Virus record (IMG/VR): IMGVR_UViG_3300042731_005590
Coordinates: 1-53,905 of that record
Origin: a virus
Reading direction: 5' to 3' (one strand)
DNA: 53,905 nt
The translations under genes were made by a program, and so were the position numbers. Numbering within the stretch: the stretch's first letter is position 1; the number at the start of each line of letters is the position of its first letter. The notes under the pieces are model-generated. The model searched no databases, was not told where the DNA came from, and was given only the letters and a program-made list of their open reading frames with translations. Below, in pieces: positions 6,929 to 13,262 of this stretch.

Positions 6929-8956
6929 TCAAACGTTTAGCCTGGATATGGTACAGATAGCCATCGACGCAGCGACAAGTAAATCTATCCTGCAGTCCGG
7001 TGACTCTGTTTTCTTAACGAACCGCAGGTACTTACCGTCCGTCGTCGTGCTCCCGGCGGCATTATTCACGTGCTGCCTGAAAACTGGATCGCCGTCGTGG
7101 GCAATCCGACCGGACATCACGAGGTCGAAGAACATCTTGTCCGCCACGGGCCTACCGGGCTTGATCGGTGTACCCTTGCCCTGGCTGAATGTGTCGAACC
7201 AAACACCCAGTTCGTACTGTAAGTCGGTTGCCATAAGGTGTGCTTGGTATTCATCGTAAACAACACATATAACGTTCGGGTTCGTAGTGCCGTCCGTGTC
7301 CAAGCAAAAATCCTTTATAGCGGGTATGATCGTGTCCTGGTAGAGTATCTTTTGACCCGGCGGGGCGACCCAGAGTTGAGCTGATCGTATGGCCCATTTA
7401 TTATGGTGACGTGGATGTTTCGACACGGCCACAAGCGCCGTGCCGTCACCGCTCACGGACAGGTCAACAGATAAAACCAAGAGTTCGCCGTCTCTTATCG
7501 GTGGAAGTTTCTCGGCCAGGGCGTCCCACCTCTGAAGCGGGATCGCCTGTTGTAGTGGACTTACCCATATATTCTTGTGAACGCGGTCGAATTCATCGTC
7601 TGAATGCGCGTCCGACTCTGCAGCGTAGTACTCCTGATTCTGCCACGGCATGCGCGGTTCGTGATCCCAGTAAGTGAGCTGCTTCGCTTTTTCGTTGATG
7701 TATACGGGTAAGTCGGGAAAGTCTGGATGGCGTGTGGCTATCCCTTCTGGATGTTCCTCAGAATCCACACCGTGTAGGTACAGATTCCATAGTACATCGC
7801 TCTCACCGATGTAACCTGCATAACTCTCTACCCACCGTATAGCTCTGCCCCATCGCGTGGGTGGTATCGTTAGCTCGGTCCAGAGCTTCTCTTTGATACC
7901 GAGCTTGAACCCCCACATCTCTGACCAGAACGTCCCGGTTGGCTGACTACCCGCCTCACCCTCCGGGTCGACCGGGATGGCCTGTATGAATTGGTTGCTG
8001 CTCAGTCTTACCTCAAGCGCAACTTGTTCCCAATCACACATGACACTCGAACCGGTGCCCGACTTCCTTGCTGCCGTAGCCAGCATGATGGACTTTTTCA
8101 CTGCCATGAGCACACGGTCGGACGATTGCTTGCCGTCGTTGGCAAGACAGTAAATTTCAGAAAATGGGATGGAGCGGTATCCAAGCCACGAGGCGACGAG
8201 AGCAGAAACACGGGTCTTGCCGGATTTTTTGACAGCCGAATATACTACTGTCGACCACCTGAAGCGTGTGGATGTTTTCAAAATATCGGCCAGCACATCC
8301 CCTGGCTGGCGATCCCCAACCAATCTCTCAACGCTAGCAACTACACTATCATACTCAATATGCAACACGTCACATAGAGTACGTAGCCCGTTGTCAGACA
8401 ATTCAATCTCAATCTCTCCATTTATAAATTCCAGGCTACATGTTGAACTACATGTCAAAATAGCTAGTATTACACGTGTGGTATCAACATCTAGATGTAA
8501 TTTTTGACATGTAGCCTCTGGGATGCACAAAACTGGGCTGTCACCATACACCAAATGACCAGAATTTAGGCGTAAAGTGACAGAACATTTGTTCGATGGG
8601 TTGTTGTTGTTGTTGTTGTTGTTATTCTTATATATATATATATATAGGAAACAACAACAACAACAACCACGAGCATTGTCCCTATCGAACATTTGTTCTA
8701 TTAGAGATAGATCAATGTACTGTTGTGTGGCGGCGCGTATGATGCGCCTCTGATGTGGGAATAGCACGATGGGTCCGGGGCCGCCAGGTTGACCGCTCTC
8801 ATTAAATCTATCCTCCACGTAGAAGTTGTGTACCGACCAGGAAACCGGATCAATACACCATAGAGGATTATGAACACGTTGCGTGACGGGCCTACTCAAT
8901 CGTGATCGAACGCGCCTGTGCTGGCGGTACAACCTGGCGGATAGCAACTCACTCAT
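6929..8956 (-). CDS. terL: Terminase large subunit with an internal insertion
   Basis: 675 aa from the ATG at 8956 (GGGAG upstream, overlapping the small-subunit stop). The ATPase has Walker A KKSGKT at residues 243-248 and a WSE acidic segment near 345. The nuclease half shows VLSVDLSVSGDG, VVYDEYQAH and a late DLLVAA acidic site, the RNase H-like metal site. In the family about 15-25 residues separate the HQ motif (here FPHQRR, 67-72) from the FRWSTVVYS strand (about 232-240). Here about 150 residues intervene, starting with polyCys, an alternating Tyr-Ile run and nine Asn, then an unrecognised alpha/beta stretch. The frame stays open, so the protein is probably intact and drives packaging. 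Confidence 0.9.
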   Translation of the reverse strand: MSELLSARLYRQHRRVRSRLSRPVTQRVHNPLWCIDPVSWSVHNFYVEDRFNESGQPGGPGPIVLFPHQRRIIRAATQQYIDLSLIEQMFDRDNARGCCCCCFLYIYIYKNNNNNNNNNPSNKCSVTLRLNSGHLVYGDSPVLCIPEATCQKLHLDVDTTRVILAILTCSSTCSLEFINGEIEIELSDNGLRTLCDVLHIEYDSVVASVERLVGDRQPGDVLADILKTSTRFRWSTVVYSAVKKSGKTRVSALVASWLGYRSIPFSEIYCLANDGKQSSDRVLMAVKKSIMLATAARKSGTGSSVMCDWEQVALEVRLSSNQFIQAIPVDPEGEAGSQPTGTFWSEMWGFKLGIKEKLWTELTIPPTRWGRAIRWVESYAGYIGESDVLWNLYLHGVDSEEHPEGIATRHPDFPDLPVYINEKAKQLTYWDHEPRMPWQNQEYYAAESDAHSDDEFDRVHKNIWVSPLQQAIPLQRWDALAEKLPPIRDGELLVLSVDLSVSGDGTALVAVSKHPRHHNKWAIRSAQLWVAPPGQKILYQDTIIPAIKDFCLDTDGTTNPNVICVVYDEYQAHLMATDLQYELGVWFDTFSQGKGTPIKPGRPVADKMFFDLVMSGRIAHDGDPVFRQHVNNAAGSTTTDGKYLRFVKKTESPDCRIDLLVAASMAICTISRLNV
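8448..8514 (-). repeat. 13-bp inverted repeat inside the terminase insertion
   Basis: CTACATGTCAAAA (8448-8460) pairs perfectly with 8502-8514 across a 41-bp loop; a related half site GGCTACATGT lies at 8434-8443. The repeat lies in the AT-richer part of the terminase insertion. Confidence 0.6.
8583..8698 (-). repeat. Microsatellite hairpin bounded by 12-bp direct repeats, in terminase gene
   Basis: A (TTG)n tract, a TA dinucleotide run and a (CAA)n tract form one long inverted repeat between about 8595 and 8686, ending in GATGGG and CCCTATC on the plus strand. Identical 12-mers GAACATTTGTTC flank it at 8583-8594 and 8687-8698. In the minus-strand reading it encodes five Cys, an alternating Tyr-Ile run and nine Asn. 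The period between the direct repeats is 104 bp. Confidence 0.8.
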
Positions 8957-9347
8957 TGTGTGCGTCTCCCGTGCGGTCCAGCGCGCTGAGAATGGCGGAT
9001 AGATCGAACTCGGATAACTCATCACGTAGCAGTTTCAGCCAGTCCAATGGGTCTTTCTTGCTGTCGACAATACCGTCCTCGTCCAATTTCGACGCGACGA
9101 ATCTCTTGATTAACCTGACACGTTCTGCTTTAACTGCAATCCCGGTTAAGAACGTAAGCGCGTCTACCTCTGCACTAAAAAACTCATTGTTGAGCCAGCG
9201 GTATATCGTCGCCTCTCCAACACCTATCCTCTGTGCCGTCTCGCGCCTGCTCAATCCAGTAGCGAGGAGCGATGCGGCAATCTGCTGTTGTGGTGTTAAC
9301 TCAGACTCATTCGTTATTTGTAATTGTTCTAAATCTTGATCTATCAT
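8949..9347 (-). CDS. terS: Terminase small subunit-like HTH protein
   Basis: 132 aa. Residues about 18-55 form a helix-turn-helix (TPQQQIAASLLATGLSRRET, then IGVGEATIYRWL) typical of phage small terminase subunits that bind the packaging site. The rest is helical and acidic, fitting an oligomerisation region. It immediately precedes and overlaps the large subunit. No SD is visible before the ATG at 9347; a -10-like hexamer lies only 11 bp upstream, so the message may be leaderless or start elsewhere. Confidence 0.75.
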   Translation of the reverse strand: MIDQDLEQLQITNESELTPQQQIAASLLATGLSRRETAQRIGVGEATIYRWLNNEFFSAEVDALTFLTGIAVKAERVRLIKRFVASKLDEDGIVDSKKDPLDWLKLLRDELSEFDLSAILSALDRTGDAHNE

Positions 9348-9357
9348 AATCTATTAC

Positions 9358-9386
9358 AGTCTATCACATGTTAGACATATTAGCAA
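9358..9386 (-). promoter_or_regulatory. Putative late promoter before the small terminase gene
   Basis: On the minus strand TTGCTA (9386-9381) and TAGACT (9363-9358) are 17 bp apart, a fair sigma70 match. It would start transcription at about the terminase initiation codon, giving a leaderless message. Confidence 0.3.
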
Positions 9387-9403
9387 GCACTAATATCTAG
9401 CAC

Positions 9404-9456
9404 GTACCTTGGTACTATGCCATCTGGTACCTTGGTACTACAAGAAATTGGTACCC
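9404..9456. promoter_or_regulatory. Array of palindromic operator-like sites
   Basis: GTACCTTGGTACTA occurs twice exactly (9404-9417 and 9427-9440), 23 bp apart. Each copy contains the palindrome GTACC-TT-GGTAC. A third, partial site TTGGTACCCAA has its centre 20 bp further on. The array lies between the divergent late and early arms and just upstream of the plus-strand promoter, as expected for binding sites of a dimeric regulator. No obvious cognate repressor was recognised. Confidence 0.6.
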
Positions 9457-9478
9457 AAAGATACGTAGTATCTACTGA

Positions 9479-9505
9479 TTACAAAAGTGCACTTCTTTGT
9501 ATAAT
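9479..9505 (+). promoter_or_regulatory. Early promoter, plus strand
   Basis: A perfect TATAAT (9500-9505) lies 15 bp after TTACAA (9479-9484), or 16 bp after ATTACA. It faces the plus-strand early genes and lies about 20 bp beyond the palindromic operator array. Confidence 0.55.
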
Positions 9506-9905
9506 GATGTCATAGTACGATAGAACATTAAAAACAGAACAGAGGAACAGACGGGAACAGGGCCATAGACCTAAAGCCAGCGATTACCAGACGTACGCAG
9601 GTACCCGAGACTGAGCAGGAACAAAAAAACACTCAGCCTACCGGGAACCGGAGACGGGAAGGGGCTTAGGAGCAGGGCAAACAAACCAATTCAGGCGAGT
9701 ACCAATGTCCCGCTGAACACCAGTTCGACATAGGAGAAACAGACACAGAACAGGACATTGCGTGCTACTGGCCGTGACCGTTACCGCGACAAAAAAATAC
9801 GGGAGATTGGAGGTATCGCGGTATACTCCAACACGGCCAGTAGTACACAATACACTACTCAGTAATGGACAACTGAAAAATTATTTCCCAGAAAGGACAA
9901 GAAAG
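9506..9905 (+). promoter_or_regulatory. Long structured leader of the early transcript
   Basis: About 400 bases lie between the promoter and the first convincing early gene. The first half holds several GGGAAC/GGAACAG-like repeats and no credible gene. The second half has nested inverted repeats: CTACTGGCCGTG (9765-9776) with 9832-9843, enclosing TACCGCGA (9782-9789) with 9815-9822. A frame that is open from a GTG at 9762 into the next gene could give a longer 79-aa product, so the structure may instead be coding. Confidence 0.4.
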
Positions 9906-10001
9906 ATGTTCACAAAGTTCATGCTCAATAATGCGGTATGGATCGTGGTAGTTTTGGTATTGGCATTCGTGTTGTACACGTTTAGCCAATCAATCATGTA
10001 G
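9906..10001 (+). CDS. 31-aa single-span membrane peptide
   Basis: The ATG at 9906 follows AGGA at a spacing of eight bases. The peptide is almost entirely one hydrophobic helix (NNAVWIVVVLVLAFVLYTFS). A longer frame from GTG 9762, also with AGGAC upstream, would add 48 residues; I prefer the short form because the upstream part coincides with inverted repeats. First gene of the early arm; function unknown. Small membrane peptides recur throughout this arm. Confidence 0.5.
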   Translation: MFTKFMLNNAVWIVVVLVLAFVLYTFSQSIM

Positions 10002-10020
10002 TATCAGGTTTCAGGGGAGA

Positions 10021-10081
10021 AAGGCAACTACACCAGTTGCCTTCCCTCACTAGACACTAAAACGTTAGTATCTAGTGAGGG
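10021..10081 (+). terminator. Two back-to-back stem-loops
   Basis: AAGGCAACT (10021-10029) pairs with 10035-10043 around a 5-nt loop. Immediately after, 10044-10060 pairs with 10065-10081, a 17-bp stem with one mismatch and an AACG tetraloop. There is no U-tract, so an mRNA-stabilising, processing or regulatory role is as likely as termination. Confidence 0.6.
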
Positions 10082-10105
10082 AAGCAATCAAGAAAGGAAA
10101 AAACA

Positions 10106-10360
10106 ATGAGCGCAAAGAACAAGTTCGGCCTAGTATTTGCAATTATCGTAACGCTGGCAGGTTGCGCGCTGGTATGCGTAGTCTGCCAAATGGAAGAGAC
10201 GGGGACAATCCCCGTCGAGCAACACGAGTTTTACCGGATCATTGCAGGCTACAGCGGTACATGCGCTGGTGCGAGCGGCGCGCCATTATTGTTATGGCTT
10301 GCGATGTACGCGTTGAACGTGCATCCGAGTACAGATTGGTCGGAGGGAGAAAATGACTAG
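10106..10360 (+). CDS. Small two-span membrane protein
   Basis: 84 aa, with AAAGGA upstream. Two hydrophobic segments are visible: residues about 7-27 (FGLVFAIIVTLAGCALVCVV) and about 58-72 (GAPLLLWLAMYALNV). Its stop overlaps the next start (ATGACTAG). Not recognised; probably an early inner-membrane protein. Confidence 0.65.
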   Translation: MSAKNKFGLVFAIIVTLAGCALVCVVCQMEETGTIPVEQHEFYRIIAGYSGTCAGASGAPLLLWLAMYALNVHPSTDWSEGEND

Positions 10361-10568
10361 CATTATGGTAACTCCATTTGAAAATGGGACGGCAATAATT
10401 GTCATTACACGCCAGGACAGAAACAGAGTGTACCGTGTATCTAACGAACGTGCTGGCCGTGTCATGTTGTCTATAATGCACGTGATAAGTGTATGTGGTG
10501 GTCAGCGTTGGACCGTGTCAAGCCCAACGCTGTTGTCTGGTAGCGTACAGTTCACAAAGAAAAGATAG
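10353..10568 (+). CDS. Small hypothetical protein
   Basis: 71 aa, beta-rich by appearance, with a basic C-terminus (FTKKR). Starts inside the end of the previous gene, hence probably coupled. An HTH-like coding stretch continues beyond its stop in the -1 frame. Function unknown. Confidence 0.55.
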   Translation: MTSIMVTPFENGTAIIVITRQDRNRVYRVSNERAGRVMLSIMHVISVCGGQRWTVSSPTLLSGSVQFTKKR

Positions 10569-10573
10569 AAACG

Positions 10574-10663
10574 ATTGAAAGGAAAAGTAAAACTGCACGA
10601 CACATCGCGTCACTGTACAATGTGTCGTACAGTGACTTGATGAGTCTCATTAAGAAAGGGTAA
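10574..10663 (+). CDS. Possible HTH microprotein in the -1 frame, no canonical start
   Basis: Between two annotated genes, one frame reads TARHIASLYNVS then YSDLMSLIKKG and stops at 10661-10663. This is a good helix-turn-helix pattern. No ATG, GTG or TTG precedes the motif after the in-frame TAG at 10541; only ATA or ATT would serve. It could be a rare-start gene or a frameshifted tail of the preceding gene. The same DNA contains two overlapping inverted repeats (10598-10605 with 10620-10627; 10609-10618 with 10627-10636). Confidence 0.3.
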   Translation: MERKSKTARHIASLYNVSYSDLMSLIKKG

Positions 10664-10667
10664 GAAA

Positions 10668-10958
10668 ATGAAAATAAAAGTAGATCAGAATAGCATGCCA
10701 CCAATCCAACTTGCAGAAGCAAAATGTCTCAAAGTTGGAGACATTTTGTACCATCGCCGGGACAGAAACGCAGACGGTTCTGCTCGGCGTTGGCGGGTTA
10801 ATGGACGTCCAAAAACGTGGAAACGGGACCAGGACCGCGTCAGGGTACCCCTGAAACACGGCTTGTACTCGTATGACTACCTGGACGAAAACACACTGAG
10901 CCTGTTATCCCTTGAGAATGGAGAAGTTGAGGAAGAGGATAAAAATGGGCGAGAATAG
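10668..10958 (+). CDS. Conserved phage hypothetical protein, basic
   Basis: 96 aa with AAAGGG upstream. After LKVGDILYH comes NADGSARRWRVNGRPKTWKR and then VRVPLKHGLYSYDYL. This layout recurs in small phage proteins of unknown function that look like SH3-type or OB-type beta barrels. It is highly basic in the middle, so nucleic-acid binding is plausible. The end overlaps the next gene by 14 bp. Confidence 0.65.
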   Translation: MKIKVDQNSMPPIQLAEAKCLKVGDILYHRRDRNADGSARRWRVNGRPKTWKRDQDRVRVPLKHGLYSYDYLDENTLSLLSLENGEVEEEDKNGRE

Positions 10959-11358
10959 GGCACAGGAAAACGGGAAAGCGTCTATCAAAGCAATCGTGAA
11001 AATGATGGGCGCGCTCGAAATGGCGGAGGAGGAAGGCGAAGCCATGCTAGACGGTGAGTCAATGCCGTACGACGACATTGAACAGTACATACTAAAAGAT
11101 CAGCTCTCTGTTTGTGTGAGAACAAATTGGTATGCACCTAACAGGGCTTGCCCAGAACCGGGAGAGTATCAAATATTTCTTTCAACTGGTGATGGTGGTT
11201 TAGTCACCAGAATTGTGGGTGACTTGGATGAATACGGTAAGCCAATAAGTGCAATAATGCAATGTCAAGCTTGGTCAACCGAGTGGGAAAATGTCAGTTC
11301 ATCCCCTGATGAAAACAAGGCCATGCTGGCGTACGCCAGCATGTTCTTAAGTTTCTAG
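10945..11358 (+). CDS. Hypothetical protein
   Basis: 137 aa from the ATG at 10945, chosen over the upstream ATG at 10912 because AGAGGAT lies just before it. The N-terminal 50 residues are helical and charged; the rest looks globular with several Trp and Cys. No family recognised. A stem-loop follows it. Confidence 0.6.
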   Translation: MGENRAQENGKASIKAIVKMMGALEMAEEEGEAMLDGESMPYDDIEQYILKDQLSVCVRTNWYAPNRACPEPGEYQIFLSTGDGGLVTRIVGDLDEYGKPISAIMQCQAWSTEWENVSSSPDENKAMLAYASMFLSF

Positions 11359-11370
11359 GGTAGTTATCTA

Positions 11371-11401
11371 TTGCCTAGTAAGGCGGTACCAGACTAGGCA
11401 A
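11371..11401 (+). terminator. Intergenic stem-loop
   Basis: TTGCCTAGT (11371-11379) pairs perfectly with ACTAGGCAA (11393-11401) around a 13-nt loop holding GGCGGTACC. No U-tract. Confidence 0.55.
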
Positions 11402-11439
11402 TGGATAAAAACTCTAAATCTATACCAGGAGGTAAAACA

Positions 11440-12105
11440 ATGGCAAGCAGAAAAGCAATCATCAAGAGAATAAAGAAACGCATGAGAGCTAACAATGCCC
11501 CAGTAGATGACTGGGTAGATTTTGGCGATAGGTCTATGTTAGCAGATGGGTTTATGCTCGTTTCAAAGCCATCGGAGGAGAAATCGCGGCAAGGCGATGT
11601 GGGAATGGTACACCAACAGGCCGACACGTTGTATAGACTGGACGCATTTGCAAATCCGGTCGCTGCGTGCACGGTATCACCGCACGCGCTTATCGACAGT
11701 TTAAAGAATGCGTTGGCGATAGCAAAGAACGACGTAAACAACAGGATCATGATCAGTGTAAACGGCACACTGGAACTTCTCGCGAAGCATGACGTTGGCA
11801 ACGTGAGAGTGGGCGACGTGAGAGTAACAGTGCGAAACGGGGAATCTCATGCCGTATCGTCTCGTGCAAGAAAGAAAAAGTACACGGTCGACCACTACGC
11901 CCACATAGGGGCAACCGTGGTCAAGCACTTTGATGGAAGGTTGCTGCTGGATGCAATAGAGTACGTCGTCCAGGGCAAGAGAACGAAAAACGTGTGTCTA
12001 CAGTTCAAGGAAGACATGGTAAAAATCGTCGGTGATGACGAACATGAAGCGTTATTGATGGGGCTTAGGCCCCCAAAAAAGGAGCAGAAAAATGAAGTAC
12101 AATGA
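11440..12105 (+). CDS. DNA sliding clamp-like protein (weak DnaN similarity)
   Basis: 221 aa. The ATG at 11440 has a perfect AGGAGG seven bases upstream; an earlier ATG at 11401 overlaps the stem-loop. The C-terminal third (FDGRLLLDAIEYV, then VCLQFKEDMVKIV and a final LLMGLRP) follows the pattern at the end of bacterial beta clamps: a helix with LLDAL, then strands, then the MPM-R ending. The middle (HALIDSLKNALAIAKND) resembles another clamp repeat. It is shorter than DnaN (about 370 aa), so probably a two-domain relative. The next gene, RadC, overlaps by 14 bp. Tentative. Confidence 0.45.
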   Translation: MASRKAIIKRIKKRMRANNAPVDDWVDFGDRSMLADGFMLVSKPSEEKSRQGDVGMVHQQADTLYRLDAFANPVAACTVSPHALIDSLKNALAIAKNDVNNRIMISVNGTLELLAKHDVGNVRVGDVRVTVRNGESHAVSSRARKKKYTVDHYAHIGATVVKHFDGRLLLDAIEYVVQGKRTKNVCLQFKEDMVKIVGDDEHEALLMGLRPPKKEQKNEVQ

Positions 12106-12775
12106 ACCTAAATTACGTCACTTGCCGGTAGCTGAGCTACCGGCAACACGCGTCAGTGATGGCGCGCAAACATGTAGCCTAGTTGAAGTGCTGGCTACCA
12201 TCGTGGGCGGTTCTCACCAGATTGAAATCGCCTATGCACTCTTGGAACGCTTCGGAGATATAGCTACCATCGCCCGTGTGCCCGTGGAGGAATTGGCGCA
12301 GGTTGACCAGTTAGGTGTAGCCCGTGCTGCTGCTCTCAAGGCAGCATTAGAAATCGGGCGACGTTTACGGCTCGAAGAAGCGAGCGAAAAAGCAAGAGTG
12401 CGCGCCCCAGATGACGCAGCAGCATTTCTAATGCCTGAGATTGGTTCGCTTGAACAGGAACATTTCGTTGTACTGTTTCTCGACACGCGAAACAAGGTGA
12501 TTGGTCAAGAAACACTGTACAAGGGTTCTCTAAACGCCTCACACATCCGCATAGGAGAGGTATTCCGAGAGGCCATCCGCCGCAACTGTGCGGCGATCAT
12601 CGTAGCGCACAATCATCCTTCGCAGGATATATCTCCCTCTCCCGAGGATGTCGACGTTACCCGCCAGCTTATAGAGGCCGGGGAATTGCTTGACATCAAG
12701 GTTCTCGACCATCTTGTGATTGGTGCTAACAAGTTTCTGAGCATCAGAGAAAGAGGACTAGCCAAGTTTAGTTAG
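12092..12775 (+). CDS. radC: RadC-family JAB/JAMM domain protein
   Basis: 227 aa, near the usual length. Residues about 27-95 form the N-terminal helix-hairpin-helix region; residues about 105-227 form the JAB domain. The metal motif HNHPSQDISPSPEDVD gives H173, H175 and D186 with the SxxD spacing typical of RadC. Family members are linked to recombination and DNA repair, often in mobile elements, though the reaction is not settled. All metal ligands are present. Overlap with the clamp-like gene suggests a joint role in phage DNA metabolism. Confidence 0.92.
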   Translation: MKYNEPKLRHLPVAELPATRVSDGAQTCSLVEVLATIVGGSHQIEIAYALLERFGDIATIARVPVEELAQVDQLGVARAAALKAALEIGRRLRLEEASEKARVRAPDDAAAFLMPEIGSLEQEHFVVLFLDTRNKVIGQETLYKGSLNASHIRIGEVFREAIRRNCAAIIVAHNHPSQDISPSPEDVDVTRQLIEAGELLDIKVLDHLVIGANKFLSIRERGLAKFS

Positions 12776-12800
12776 AAACGGAGATGACCCGAGGTATACT

Positions 12801-13247
12801 ATGAAATTAAGAATAACGAATAAAAATGACTATGCCGTGGAGTTTATCGCGAATTCATTAAATGAATTTCATGACACTGTTAAACAAGCATGTGCGACAT
12901 TCCGTAAGCACGAGTGTCGGCTTGTGCATCGCGGAGAAATTTGCAAAACAGTAATGTGGTCCTGTGCAGGGTATCTAAATGTCTTTGATGAACGTTCGGG
13001 CAATTGGTACAACCCAGGCCAAGTCAAATGTACTAAAACGGGGATAGAATTCTTTGAGCCGTATGAAGCGCCATTGTTGCCCTGGCGAGAGGATGGTACG
13101 ATAGAAAGTATTTTGTTACAAGATGAGTTTTCCATTAGCGCAACATGCGCGCAGCTCTGGTCGATATGTGTAGACGCATGGAAATGGAACATGGCGTTGG
13201 GCAATCAGATTACGGAAGTCACTGACAGCTTGCCTAACAACATGTGA
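12801..13247 (+). CDS. Hypothetical protein
   Basis: 148 aa with CGAGGT upstream. Eight or so Cys and many Trp, spread through the chain (for example CATFRKHECRLVHRGEIC); no clear zinc pattern. Lies between RadC and the helicase. No family recognised. Confidence 0.6.
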   Translation: MKLRITNKNDYAVEFIANSLNEFHDTVKQACATFRKHECRLVHRGEICKTVMWSCAGYLNVFDERSGNWYNPGQVKCTKTGIEFFEPYEAPLLPWREDGTIESILLQDEFSISATCAQLWSICVDAWKWNMALGNQITEVTDSLPNNM

Positions 13248-13262
13248 AAGGAAGACGATATT

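Noticed and set aside
8310-8720. Terminase insertion as an intein or group I intron
   Set aside because: No intein block A start with a following GT motif or His-Asn ending is present, and no recognisable group I core was found on the minus strand; the frame simply stays open.
9638-9850. Minus-strand frame in the early leader
   Set aside because: Poor composition, no SD, and it overlaps inverted repeats and the plus-strand leader.
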